The notes under the pieces: generated by a model
What the model was told of the DNA's origin: nothing
Databases searched by the model: none
What the model saw: only the letters and a program-made list of their open reading frames with translations
Shown: positions 34,735 to 48,385 of the stretch, piece after piece
Layout: every line of letters begins with the position of its first letter
How positions within the stretch are numbered: position 1 is the stretch's first letter
Translations under genes and position numbers: made by a program
Assembly (NCBI RefSeq): GCF_963678635.1
Contig: NC_087065.1
Span: forward strand, 28,413,254-28,477,253
Source: Symsagittifera roscoffensis
Taxonomy: Eukaryota > Xenacoelomorpha > Acoela > Convolutidae
Length of the DNA stretch: 64,000 nt
Direction: 5' to 3'

Positions 34735-36935
34735 CAGTTTTCATGTTCACCAATCTGTTTGAAACACCGGACGCACCTGTGCGAAGTTTTTTTCTAAGAG
34801 CTTGCCAAATTTTCCACAAAAGGTTGTGAATGTTTGGTTGGGAAAAACTCGCACCAAGTTTTTTTTTACTAAACTATTATTCTCAGATTCTTCATGGTGC
34901 TTTTTGTAACAAATGGAAAATTTTCTCAAACATTGAAAAATGAACCTTTAGTCCAAGATTCCGAAATTTAGTTTGAGATAATAGTGAAAAATGCTTTCAC
35001 CCTTGCTATCAAAAGGTCATAATTTGCACAGTTTACAAAAAGATTGGTTCCCCTACCAAAAATAGGGAGTTGCGGCTATGCAGGAAAATCCACGAAAACT
35101 TTTGCTTCGATTTGTCCCTTAATCCCAGATTACGGAGGTAAATTTACGAAAAAAATGAAAACAAAAAACTATCAAAAACGGTCAAAAAGTTAAAAATACA
35201 TATCACGTTTTCTGCGGATTTATTATCAAGCGAATCTAGTGGCCAAAAATAAACGTAACCATTGGCTTTCACTTTGTAAATTGATTAGATTTAAAGACTA
35301 GTTTGGACCACATTTACTTAAGACTTCAACTCATTTCTTTATTGATCGACAGCGAATAATCTGGAGTACTTTTTCTGAGCTTAAGCACTTACTTGTTTAT
35401 ACCGGCCAAAAAAATCCAGATTTTAGATGTGCAAAAGAATTGAGTGTGAAAATGCACTAGCGGACAAAAATAATGGCAAACTCAGGTTCTTAATCTCTGA
35501 AATTTCCGTTTTAAATGCACCTTTTTGACAATATTAACTTTATTTTCGAGCAAAATTTCAGCATACTCATTGAACAATTATTCAAAGCTACCCTCTATGA
35601 AATTATCAATGTTTGGTTTCAAAGCCACAAAAACATAACCATATAATCTGGGTCTGAAAACGCCAAGTTTTGTCATCTACTATAGGTTTTGCATCCTAGT
35701 GAATTCTGAAACATTCTCAGCGAGAAAATATTGAAAATCAGTGTGAAGTTTTAAAAAACCCGCCTGTTTTCTAGTTTTTCCTGCGGATTGAAAAATTTAC
35801 TGCTGATGAGAAGATCTGGTAATTTCAGACCCTGATTCAATAACTAAATTTTTGGAATCGCATAATTTTAAGTTTTATAGAAGGTACATCTGATCATTTA
35901 CTCTTAGTTTATGTAAAATTGGGCATTAAAAACAAGCACTTCAGAGAGTAAGAACTTGAGTTTGCGTTAAAGGCAAACTTCTAATTCAAATTATTTCACA
36001 TCGCATGATTAGTTACTTCTACTCCGCTTATTCAGGAAAGTTCCAACTCCCACAGTAAACTTTTTTCAAATAAAAGACTGGCATTTGCAAAACCGGAGTT
36101 AACTGGCAAGTGCTTGAAATTAAAATTTATGACTTTCAGAGTAAAATAGTTCAGATCATTTGTTGCCCGTATATATGAAGAGTGAAAAAGATGATTTTTG
36201 CGTTTTGTTTTGTCCATTAGTAAAAACTAGTAGCTATCTATGCTATAAAAACACGCAGGTTTTTCTATTTTTTTATTCAACCCTCATACGGTGCAAAATT
36301 CCATATACCGTAGAATATTAGGTAAGGCCAAAAAGCTAATCAGCATATGCAGGCACACAGGGAAGTAATAACTGTTTCCAATGGTACTACTTGTTTGAAT
36401 ATTAGTTCAGTTTTTTATGAACAATTTAAAAATCAACTCAAAATGGAAAATAAAACATGTTTCTCAAAAGAACTTTGACAAAATTACAAAAAAAAGTCTC
36501 AAAAAGATAATAACATTTTCAGTTTGTTTTCGTAATACTTATAAAATGCCCATTTTTAAATCAGAAAATACTGTTCATTTGATTGTTTGAAATCAATCAG
36601 ATACTCATCTTCTTCTTTGTGCGATAGGTTGAATTCATGTTTAATAAAAACGGGATTCTGAAATTGTATGGGAGTTGGTTTTGTAAATGTCTTTCAATTT
36701 TTGAGGATCATCTAAACAGTTTTTTGCTTTTTCCTTATTTCGTTTTTTTCTGGAAACTATTCTACCAGTTTTCATAAAAACTGTTCCAATGGAAAGACCA
36801 GCTATAACTATGTATGCTTGCCTATTTGTCTAGCCCGTTTCAACTATCCCACGGTCCAGGGCTCGAAAATTTCAGTGAATGGAAAATTTTTTCTTTTTTC
36901 CAAAAACTATCCTGCTAAACATAAACTAACGGCTT
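34735..36935. mobile_element. Foldback element B, copy 1
   Basis: About 2.2 kb, inserted in a family A unit. The central part is an imperfect inverted repeat. About 35385-35685 pairs with about 35800-36118: aagcactta...taccggcc against ccggagttaactggcaagtgctt, and gggtctgaaaacgccaag...gtcatc against gatgag...aatttcagaccctgatt. A spacer of about 115 bp separates the arms. There is no transposase frame. Flanks outside the arms are shared by the other copies and belong to the unit. Confidence 0.7.
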
Positions 36936-37794
36936 GATCAAAATATGAAATCAAAGAGAATAAGTTTAGTTTCTGAGTTAAAAACAAGAACATCTGAAAC
37001 CAAGTACTTATAAAGATATGACCATTTTAGTTTAAAAAATACTGTAATAAATGTTTTTTTTTGTAATCTTTCTTTTTGTTCCTATCATTGAAAATGTGGA
37101 GGAACTTTGTATTCGAGGTGTTTTTTTTCCACTCTAAATCAGCTACCTCAAATTATAATTGGACATGGTTGATTGAAATACCTTATTAAAACTTTTTCCA
37201 TCGTGATTCGAACGACAGTAAAATATTCAGTGTCGAGAAGATCCGATTTCAAGTTTTTGATTTTCGGTCTAATTTCGAGCTAATTAGCTGGGTCTAGTTT
37301 CGAGCTAACGAGACGTGTAGGATAGGAATAGCTTATTTAAGCTTATTTTAATCTGTGAAAATTTCAGTTTAGTATAATTGTACTGAAGTAAGGGTAGTTT
37401 TTTGCGCAGTTTTGGGAACCAAAAACTTGGAGTTTCAAAAAAAATTCGGGAACCAAAAACTTGAAATTCGCAAATTATTTTCAATTTAATTTTTCGTTTT
37501 GTCCTTTTTCTTCTGTAACTGTTTTCAAATGAATTATTTTACTATGATTTTAAAAAATGCCAAGTTTAGATCTTTCTTGTTTAGATCTTTTTATCACAAT
37601 ATGCAGAAAAAAGGAAACCAATTTGAATAAACTTTTGTATTTTTTTTCTCAGACTGGTCGAATCATTCTGTACTACTTGCACAGTAATCTGCTATCCTTG
37701 CTATGAAATAGCATTTGTTGTTGGATGCCACCGTCTATTTTCTCGTCTCAAATACTTTTTTGTTTTTTTCCATATATTTTATTTACACAGTTTT

Positions 37795-39844
37795 CATGTT
37801 CACTAATCTGTTTGAAGCACCGGACGCAACTGTGCGAAGTTTTTCTCTAAGAGCTTGCCAAATTTTCCACAAAAGGTTGTAATTGTTTGGTTGGGAAAAT
37901 TCGCACCAAGTTTTGTTTTACTAAACCTTTATTCTCAGTTTCTTCATGGTGCTTTTTGTAACAAATGGAAAATTTTCTCAAAGATTGAAACATGAACCCT
38001 TAGTCCAAGATTCCGAAATTTAATTTGAGATAATAGTGAAAAATAATTTCACCCTTGCTATCAAAAGGTCTTAATTTGCACAGTTTACAAAATGATTGGT
38101 TCCCCTACCAAAAATAGGGAGTTGCGGCTATGCAGGAAAATCCACGAAAATTTTTGCTTCGATTTGTCCTTTAATCCCAGATTACGGAGGTAAATTTACG
38201 AGAAAAATGAGAACAAAAAAACTATCAAAAACGGTCAAAAATTAAAAATATATATATCACGTTTTCTGCGGATTTACTATCGAGGAAATCTAATGGCCAA
38301 AAATAAACGTAACTATTGGCTTTTACTTTGTAAATTGACTAGGTTTAAAGACTAGTCTGGGCCACATTTATTTAAGACTTCAACTCATTTCTTTATTGAT
38401 CGACAACAAATAATCTGGAGTACCTTTTCTGAGCTTAAGCACTTACTTGTTTATACCGGCCAAGCACTTAGTTGTTTATACCGGCCAAAAAAAATCCAGA
38501 TTTTACATGTGCAAAAGAATTTGAACAATTGAACAATTAATCAAGGCTACCCTCTATGAAATTATCAATGTTTGGTTTCAAAGCCACAAAAACTTAACAA
38601 TATAATCGGGTCTGAAAATGCTAAGTTTTGTCATCTACTATAGGTTTTGCATCCTAGTGAATTCTGAAACATTCTCAGCGAGAAAATATTGAAAGTCAGT
38701 TTGAAAATTTCAACAAATCCGCCTGTTTTCCAATTTTTCCTGCGGATTGAAAAATTTACTGCTGATGAGAAGATCTGGTAATTTCAGACCCTGAGTCAAA
38801 AACTAAGTTTTTGGAATCGCATAATTAGAAGAAGGTTCCTCTGATCATTTACTCTTAGCTTATGTAAAAATTTAACTAGAAATGCAAGAAGAGCTGTCAA
38901 AATTGGGCATTAAAAACAAGCACTTCAGAGAGTAAGAACTTGAGTTTGCGTTTAAGGCAAACTTCTACTTCAAAGTATTTCACATCGCATGATTAGTTAC
39001 TTCTACTCCGCGTATTCAGGAAAGTTGCAACTCCCACAGTAGACTTTTTTCAAATAAAAGACTGGCATTTGCAAAACCGGAGTTAACTGGCAAGTGCTTG
39101 AAAGTAAAATTTATGACTTTCAGAGTAAAATAATTCAGATCATTTGTTGCCCGTATATATGAGGAGTGAAAAAAGTGATTTTTGCGTTTTGTTTTGTCCA
39201 TTAGTGTAAACTAGTATCTATCTATGCTGTAAAAACACGCAGGTTTTTCCAATTTTTTTTAATTCAACCCTCATACGGTGAAAAATTCCAAATACCGTAG
39301 AACATTGGGTAAGGCCAAAAAAGCTAAGCAGCATATACAGGCACACAGGGAGGTAATAATTGTTTCCAATGGTTTTACTTGTTTGAATATTTGTTCAGTT
39401 TTTTTATAAACAATTTAAAAATCAACACAAATTGTAAAATAAAATTGTAAAATAAAATCTCAAAAGAAATTTGACAAAATTACAAAAAAAGTCTCAAAAA
39501 TATAATAACATTTTCAGTTTGTTTTCGTAATAGTTATAAAAGGCCCTTTTTTAAATTAGAAAAAACTGTTCATTTGATTGTTTGAAATCAATCAGATACT
39601 CATTTTCTTTTTTGTGCGATAGGTTGAATTCATGTTTAATAAAAACGGGATTCTGAAATTGTATGGGAATTGGTTTTGTAAATTTCTTTCAGTTTTTGAG
39701 AATCATCTGAATATTTATTTTTGTTTTTCCTTGTTTCGTTTTTTCTAGAAACTATTCTTCCAGTTTTCATAAAAAGTGTTCCAATGGAAAGACCAGCTAT
39801 AACTATGTATGCTTGCCTATTTGTCTAGCCCATTTCAACTATTT
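37795..39844. mobile_element. Foldback element B, copy 2 (right end truncated)
   Basis: Closely related to copy 1 along its length, with an internal deletion of about 100 bp near 38520 and a duplicated taccggccaa block near 38455-38485. Its right end stops at cccatttcaactattttt and is joined directly to a terminal fragment of the other foldback family (39845-40060). Confidence 0.75.
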
Positions 39845-40060
39845 TTGTAGAAGTCCAATTATGAGGGCAAGTTGTGGTGGTTGATTTTATCTGCAAGGGC
39901 TTTTACCTTTTGAAGTTTTTCGGAAAACCGTTAATGGCTTGAAAATAACCTATTTTTAAATATAGGCTCCAGGAGATTGCTAGGATCGGTGGCAAGCAAA
40001 TTTTTTGTCATTAAACAGTATTTTTATCAGCGTTTCAAGATTTAGGGTCTGTTCCAGAGG
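39845..40060. repeat. Solo terminal fragment of foldback family D
   Basis: Closely matches 60424-60637, the left end of the foldback at 60.4-62.9 kb: ccaattatgagggcaagttg, ttttcggaaaaccgttaatg, ggagattgctaggatcggtg, ctgttccagagg. It stops abruptly at ccagagg and continues as family A. Confidence 0.8.
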
Positions 40061-40869
40061 TTGTGGTACTGTGGTGTTTTTCCTGATATTACGACTGCTC
40101 AACAAATTTTCTTAGCATAGGATGTTAATTGTTATCTTTTCAAAAAAAGCCTGATGCTTTTTAAAAATGAAAACATTTGAAATTGTTTTAAATTTAATTT
40201 ATGAAATCAAAGAGAATAGGTTTCACTTCTGAGTTGAAAACAAGAACATCTGATGCCGAGTACTAAATAGAGATATGACCATTTTAATTTCGAAATTATT
40301 GTTATAAATGATTTTTGTTTGAAATCTTTCTGTTTGTTCCGATCATTGAAAATGGGGAGGAACTTTGTATACGAGACTTTGTTTTTTTTTCCACGCAAAG
40401 TCAGCTACCTCAATTAATCATCGGAACTGGCTGGTTAAAATATCATATTAAAACCTTCTCAATCGTGATTCAAACAGTAAAAATATTCAGTGTCGAGTAA
40501 ATCCGGTTTCAAGTTTTTGATTTTGAGTTGATTTTGAGCTAATTAGCTAGGTCTAGTTTCGACCTACTCTGCCGTGTGTGCTTACAATAGCTTATTTAAG
40601 TTTATTTTAAGCCCTGAAAACGTAGTTTACTTAAGAAAGGTAGTTTTTGGAGTTTTTAGCGCAATTGTTTTGAATCAAAATTTTGAAAATTCCACAAAAA
40701 AATTTAAACAAATTTTTAGTTTTTTTTCGGTTTTCTAGTCATTTTTCTCCAAAAACTGTTTTCCAATTAATTTTTTGTAGTATGATTCTTGAAAATTCCT
40801 TATTTTTTTTCTCGGTCAGATCTTTTTAACACAATTTGCAGAAGAAAAAACTAATTTGAATAGACATTT

Positions 40870-42310
40870 TTGTATTTTTTAAGAGTAATCTGCTATCCTT
40901 GCTATGAAATTGCATTTTTTGTTGGATGCCGTTGTCTATTTTCACGGTCTCGAGTAGTTTTTTGTTCTTTTTCCTTTCTTGAGTGGGGAGATGTTAGATT
41001 TCCACAACGAAAGCTTTTAAATAGGACGCTAAATTATGACTGCTCATTTTATTTTCGTTTTCGAGATTTGAATGAAACTTAATGAAACTCACAAAAAAAA
41101 GAAGTTGTCAACTGTGTAGTGAGATTTTGCTAGGATACTCCAAAGTATTTTAAATTTGACCTAAAAATGTGACTGGTCGAAGCGTTTCAAATTTTTGATG
41201 AGATCTTGTTGCGGAATCATTCTGTGCTACGTGCACAGTAATCTGCTATCTTTGCTATGAAATAGCAATTGTTGCTGGATGTCTATGTCCATTTTCACGG
41301 TCTCAAACATTTTTTGTTGTTTTCCGTTCTTAAGTGGAGAGATTTTAGTTTTCAACAAGGAAGAGTTTTAAGTATGACGCTAATTTATGATTGCTCATTT
41401 TCTTTTCGTTTTCGAGATTTGAAAAAAACTTATTGAAACTCACAAAAAAAGAAGTTCTCAACTGTGTAGTGAGATTTTGCTAGGACACTCCAAAATTTTT
41501 TAAACTTGACCTAATAATGTGACTGCTCAAAGCATTTCAAATTTTAGACTTAATCTTGCTGCAAAATTTTGAGATGAGATCTTGTTGCGGAATCATTCTG
41601 TGCTACTTGCACAGTAATCTGCTATCTTTGCTATGAAATAGTAATTGTTATTGGATGTCACTGTCCATTTTCACGGTCTCAAACATTTTTTGTTGTTTTC
41701 CGTTCTTAAGTGGGGAGATGTTAGTTTTCAACAACGAAGAGTTTTAAATAGGACGCTAAATTATGATTGCTCATTTTCTTTTCGTTTTCGAGATTTGAAA
41801 AAAACTTATTGAAACTCACAAAAAAGAAGTTCTCAACTGTGTGGCGAGGTTTTGCTAGGACAATCCAAAGTATTTTAAACTTGACCTAAAAATGTGACTG
41901 GTCAAAGCGTTTCAAATTTTAGATGTGATCTTGTTGCAAAAATTTTGAGATGAGATCTTGTTGTGGAATCATTCTGTGCTACTTGCACAGTAATCTGCCA
42001 TCTTTGCTATGAAATAGTAATTGTTGCTGGATGTCACTGTCCATTTTCACGCTCTCAAACATTTTTGTTGTTTTCCGTTCTTAAGTGGAGAGATGTTAGT
42101 TTTCAACAAGGAAGAGTTTTAAGTATGACGCTAATTTATGATTGCTCATTTTCTTTTCGTTTTCGAGATTTGAAAAAAACTTATTGGAACTCACAAAAGA
42201 AGAAGTCCTCAATTATTTCGTGAGATTTTGCTAGGACACTCCAAAGTTTTTTAAACTTGACCTAATATTGTGACTGCTCAAAGCGTTTCAAATTTGAGAT
42301 GTGATCTTGT
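40870..42310. repeat. 376-bp tandem sub-repeats inside a family A unit
   Basis: The block starting gcggaatcattctgtgctac begins at 41211, 41587 and 41963 (376-bp period); a partial leading copy begins near 40880. Each block carries tgcacagtaatctgctatct, the gatgttagttttcaacaa stretch, a ctcatttt-ttcgttttcgagattt stretch and ends gatcttgttgcgg. A single extra block of the same kind lies near 55137. These explain why the spacing 40202-42558 is 2356 bp and 54085-55736 is 1651 bp. Confidence 0.85.
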
Positions 42311-45300
42311 TTTCAAAAATTTAAAAAAACTTCAATTTGACGTAATTTTTCAAAGGTTTTCTACAGTTTTTCAACATTCAAAAAAATTAACATTCCAAAT
42401 GAAAATTCAACCCTATGTTGTGGTTATGCGATAATATTCCTCATATTAGGACTGCTCAATAAATTTTCTTAGCTGAGCATGTTAATTGTTATCTTTTTCA
42501 AAAAAGCATGCTGCTTTTTAAATATGAAAACATTAAAATTGATCTAAATTCAATTTATGAAATCAAAGAGAATAGGTTTCACTTCTGAGTTGAAAAAAAA
42601 ATCTGTCACCAAGTACTTATAAAGATATGAACACTTTAGTTTCAAAAAAACTGTTATGAATGGGCTTTTATAGAAATCGTTCTTTTTGCTCCGGTCTTTG
42701 AAAATAGGGAGGAACATTGTATTCGAGGTATTTTATTTTTTTCCACGCAAAATCAGCTACCTCAAATTATCATTGGACATGGTTGATTGAAATATCATAT
42801 TAAAACCTTCTCCATCGTGATTCGAACGACAGTAAAAATATTCAGTGTCGAGAAAATCCGGTTTCAAGTTTTTGATTTTTGGTTGAATTTTGATCTAATT
42901 AGCTAGGTCTAGTTTCGACATACTCTGACGTGTGTGCTTACAATAGCTGATTTAGGTTTAATTTAAGCCCTGAATTTGTAGGTTTCTTAAGAAAGGTAGT
43001 TTTTGGAGTTTTTAGTGCAATTTTTTTGAATCAAAAGCTCGAAAATTCAAAAAAAAATCCACAAAAAAATTTAAACATTTTTTTAAATTTTTTTTTCGGT
43101 TTTCTAGTTATTTTTCTTCAGAAACTGTTTTCCAATAAATTTTTTGTAGTATGATTCTCAAAAATTCCTTATTTGTTTTCTCGATCAGATCTTTTTAACA
43201 CAACTTGTAGAAAAAAAGGAAACTAATTTGAATAAACATTTTTGTATTTTTTTAAGAGTAATCTGCTATCCTTGCTATGAAATTGCACTTTTGGTTGGAT
43301 GCCGCTGTCTCTTTTCACGGTCTCAAACATTTTTTTTTGTTTTCCGTTCTTAAATGGGGAGATGTTAGTTTTCAACAACGAAGAAGTTTAAATAGAACGC
43401 TAATTTATGATTGCTCATTTTCTTTTCGTTTTCAAGATTTGAAAAAAACTTATTGAAACTCACAAAAAAAGAAGTTCTCAACTGTTTAGTGAGATTTTGC
43501 TTAAACTTTCCAAAGTTTTTTTAAACTTGATCTAATTTTTTGACTGCTCAAAGTGTTTCAAATTTGAGATGTGATCTTGTTGCGTTTTTCAAAAATTTTC
43601 AAAAAAAACTTCAATTTGACGTAATTTTTCCAAGGTTTTCTACAGTTTTTCAACATTCAAAAAAAAATTAACAATCCAAATGAAAATTCAACCCTATGTT
43701 GTGGTTATGCGATAATTTTCCTTATATTAGGACTGCTCAATAAATTTTCTTAGCTTAGCATGTTATTTGTTATCTTTTTCAAAAAAGCATGCTGCTTTTT
43801 AAATAAGAAAACATTAAAATTGATTTAAATTCGTTTTATGAAATCAAAGAGAATAGGTTTCACTTCTGAGTTGAAAACAAGAACATCTGACACTGAGTAC
43901 TAATAAAGATATGAACATTTTACTTTCAAAAAAACTGTTATACATGGGCTTTTTAGAAATCTTTCTTTTTGCTCCGATCATTGAAAATGGGGAGGAACAT
44001 TGTGTTCGAGGTGTTTTATATTTTTTCAAATTATCATTGGACATGGTTGCTTGAAATATCATATCAAAACTTTCTCCATCGCAATTCGAACGACAGTAAA
44101 AATATTCAGTGTCGAGAAAATCAGTTTTCAAGTTTTTGATTTTTGGTTGAATTTTGAGCTAATTAGCTAGGTCTAGTTTCGACCTACTCTGCCGTGTTCT
44201 AAATTAGCTTATTTAAGTTTAAATGAAACCCTGAAAACGTAGTTTACCTAAGAAAGGTAGTTTTTGGAGTTTTTAGCGCAATTTTTTTGAATCAAAAGTT
44301 TGAAAATTCAAAAAAAAATCCACAAAAAAATTTAAACAAATTTTTCAATTTTTTTTTCGGTTTTCTAGTCATTTTTCTTCAAAAAGTGTTTTCCTATTAA
44401 TTTTTTGTAGTATGATTCTCAAAATTCCTTATTTTTTTTCTCGATCAGATCTTTTTAACACACTTTGCAGAAAAAAAACTAATTTGAATAAACATTTCTG
44501 TATTTTTTAAGAGTAATCTGCTATCCTTGCTATGAAATTGCATTTTTTGTTGGATGCCGCTGTCTATTTTCACGTTCTCAAACATTTTTTTTGTTTTCCG
44601 TTCTTAAATGGGGAGATGTTAGTTTTCAACACCGAAGAGTTTTAAATAGGACGCTAATTTATGATTGCTCATTTTCTTTTCGTTTTCGAGATTTCAAAAA
44701 AAACTTATTGAAACTCACAAAAAAAGAAGTTCTCAACTGTGTAGTGAGATTTTGCTAAGACTTTCCAAAGTTTTTGAAACTTGATTTAATAATGTGACTG
44801 CTCAAAGCGTTTCAAATTTGAAAGAACTTCAATTTGAAAAAAAAACTTCAATTTGACGTAATTTTTCCAAGGTTTTCTACAGTTTTTCAACATTCAAAAA
44901 AATTAACAATCCAAATGAAAATTCAACCCTATGTTGTGGTTATGCGATAATATTCCTCATATTAGGACTGCTCAATAAATTTTCTTAGCTTATTATGTTA
45001 ATTGTTATCTTATTCAAAAAGGCTTGCTGCTTTTTAAATAAGAAAACATTAAAATTGATTTAAATTCAATTTATGAAATCAAAGAGAATAGGTTTCACTT
45101 CTGAGTTGAAAACAAGAACATATGACACCGAGTACTTATAAAAATATGAACATTTTAGTTCCAAAAATACTGTTATAAAGGGTATTTTTTAGAAATCTTT
45201 CTTTTTCCTCCGATCATTGAAAATGGGGAGGAACATTGTATTCGAGGTGTTTTATTTTTTTCCACGCAGAATCAGCTACCTCAAATTATCATCGGACATG

Positions 45301-45763
45301 GTTGATTGAAATGTCATTTTAAAACCTTCTCTACCGTGATTCAAACGACAGTAAAAATATTCAGTGTCGAGAAAATCCGGTTTCAAGGTTGTCATTTTGG
45401 TTGAATTTTGAGCTAATTAGCTAGATCTAGTTTCGACCTACTCTGCCGTGTGTTCTACATTAGCTTATTTAAGTTTGAATTAAACCCTGAAAACGTAGTT
45501 TACATAAAAAAGGTAGTTTTTGGAGTTTTTAGCGCAATTTTTTTGAATCAAAAGTTTGAAAATTCAAAAAAAATCCACAAAAAAATTTAAACAAATTTTT
45601 TAATTTTTTTTTCGGTTTTCTAGTCATTTTTCTTCAAAAACAGTTTTCCAATCAATTTTTCTTAGTATAATTCTCAAAAATCTTTATTTTCATTTTCTCG
45701 TTCAAATCTTTTCATCACAACATGCAGAAAAAAAAAGAAATTAATTTTAATAAACATTTCGTA

Positions 45764-48385
45764 TTTTTTAAGACTGGTCGAATCATTCTGTGCTACTTGC
45801 ACAGTTATCTGCTATCCTTGCAGAGAAATAGCTTTTTTTGTTGGGTGCTACTGTATATTTTCACAGTTTTAAATACTGTTTTTTTCATTTTCCGTTCTTA
45901 AGTGGGGAGATGTTAATTTTCAACAACGAAGAAATTTAAATAGGACGCTAATTTATGATTGCTCATTTTCTTTTCGTTTTCGAGATTTGAAAAAAAAACT
46001 TATTGAAACTCACAAAAAAAGACGTTCTCAACTGTGTAGTGAGATTTTGCTAAGACTTTCCAAAGTTTTTTAAACTTGGTCTAATAATGTGACTGCTCAA
46101 AGCGTTTCAATCTTGAGATGTGATCTTGTTGCGTTTTTCAAAAATTTTCAAAAAAACTTCAATTTGACGTAATTTTTCCGAGGATTTCTACAGTTTTTTA
46201 ACATCCAAAAAAATTAACAATCCAAATGAAAATTCAACCCTATGTTGTCGTTATGCGATAATATTCCTTATATTAGGACTGCTCAATAAATTTTCCTAGC
46301 TTAGCATGTTAATTGTTATCTTTTTCAAAAAAGCATGCTGCTTTTTAAATAAGAAAACATTAAAATTGATCTAAATTCAACTTATGAAATCAAAGAGAAT
46401 AGGTTTCACTTCTGAGTTGAAAACAAGAACATCTGTCACCGAGTACTTATAAAGATATGAACATTTTAGTTTTAAAAAAAACTGTTATAAATGGGCTTTT
46501 TTAGAAGTCTTTCTTTTTGCTCCGATCATTGAAAATGGGGAGGAAAATTGTATTCGAGGTGTTTTAATTTTTTCCACGCAAAATCAGGTACCTCAAATTA
46601 TCGTTGGTCATGGTTGATTGAAATATCATATTAAAACCTTCTCTATCGCAATTCGAACGACAGTAAAAATATTCAGTGTCGAGAAAATCCGGTTTCAAGT
46701 TTTTGATTTTTGGTTGAATTTTGAGCTAATTAGCTAGGTCTAGTTTCGACCTATTCTGCCGTGTGTTCTACATTAGCTTAATTAAGTTTAAATTAAGCCC
46801 TGAAAACGTAGTTTACCTAAGAAAGGTAGTTTTTGGATCTTTCAGCGCATTTTTTTTGAATCAAAAATTTGAAAATTCAAAAAAAATCCACAAAAAAATT
46901 TAAACAAATTTTAAAATTTTTTTTCGGTTTTCTTGTCATTTTTCTTCAAAAAGTGTTTTCCAATTATTTTTTTGTAGTATGATTCTCAAAAATCCCTTAT
47001 TTTTTTCTCGATCAGATCTTTTTAACACAACTTGCAGAAAAAAAAGAAACTAATTTGAATAAACATTTCTGTATTTTTTAAGACTGGTCGAATCATTCTG
47101 TGCTACTTGCACAGTTATCTGCTATCCTTGCAGAGAAATAGCTTTTTTTGTTGGGTGCTACTGTATATTTTCACAGTTTTAAATACTGTTTTTTTTCATT
47201 TTCCGTTCTTAAGTGGGGAGATGTTAATTTTCAACAACGAAGAAATTTAAATAGGACGCTAATTTATGATTGCTCATTTTCTTTTCGTTTTCGAGATTTG
47301 AAAAAAAAACTTATTGAAACTCACAAAAAAAGACGTTCTCAACTGTGTAGTGAGATTTTGCTAAGACTTTCCAAAGTTTTTTAAACTTGGTCTAATAATG
47401 TGACTGCTCAAAGCGTTTCAATCTTGAGATGTGATCTTGTTGCGTTTTTCAAAAATTTTCAAAAAAACTTCAATTTGACGTAATTTTTCCGAGGATTTCT
47501 ACAGTTTTTTAACATCCAAAAAAATTAACAATCCAAATGAAAATTCAACCCTATGTTGTCGTTATGCGATAATATTCCTTATATTAGGACTGCTCAATAA
47601 ATTTTCCTAGCTTAGCATGTTAATTGTTATCTTTTTCAAAAAAGCATGCTGCTTTTTAAATAAGAAAACATTAAAATTGATCTAAATTCAACTTATGAAA
47701 TCAAAGAGAATAGGTTTCACTTCTGAGTTGAAAACAAGAACATCTGTCACCGAGTACTTATAAAGATATGAACATTTTAGTTTTAAAAAAAACTGTTATA
47801 AATGGGCTTTTTTAGAAGTCTTTCTTTTTGCTCCGATCATTGAAAATGGGGAGGAAAATTGTATTCGAGGTGTTTTAATTTTTTCCACGCAAAATCAGGT
47901 ACCTCAAATTATCGTTGGTCATGGTTGATTGAAATATCATATTAAAACCTTCTCTATCGCAATTCGAACGACAGTAAAAATATTCAGTGTCGAGAAAATC
48001 CGGTTTCAAGTTTTTGATTTTTGGTTGAATTTTGAGCTAATTAGCTAGGTCTAGTTTCGACCTATTCTGCCGTGTGTTCTACATTAGCTTAATTAAGTTT
48101 AAATTAAGCCCTGAAAACGTAGTTTACCTAAGAAAGGTAGTTTTTGGATCTTTCAGCGCATTTTTTTTGAATCAAAAATTTGAAAATTCAAAAAAAATCC
48201 ACAAAAAAATTTAAACAAATTTTAAAAATTTTTTTCGGTTTTCTTGTCATTTTTCTTCAAAAAGTGTTTTCCAATTATTTTTTTGTAGTATGATTCTCAA
48301 AAATCCCTTATTTTTTTCTCGATCAGATCTTTTTAACACAACTTGCAGAAAAAAAAGAAACTAATTTGAATAAACATTTCTGTAT
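45764..48385. repeat. Nearly identical 1311-bp tandem pair within the array
   Basis: The sequence from about 45764 repeats from about 47075 with a constant 1311-bp offset (actggtcgaatcattctgtg at 45772 and 47083; anchor at 46385 and 47696). I see almost no substitutions, only small length differences in T or A runs. Other units differ from each other far more, so this pair is the youngest duplication in the array. Confidence 0.85.
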
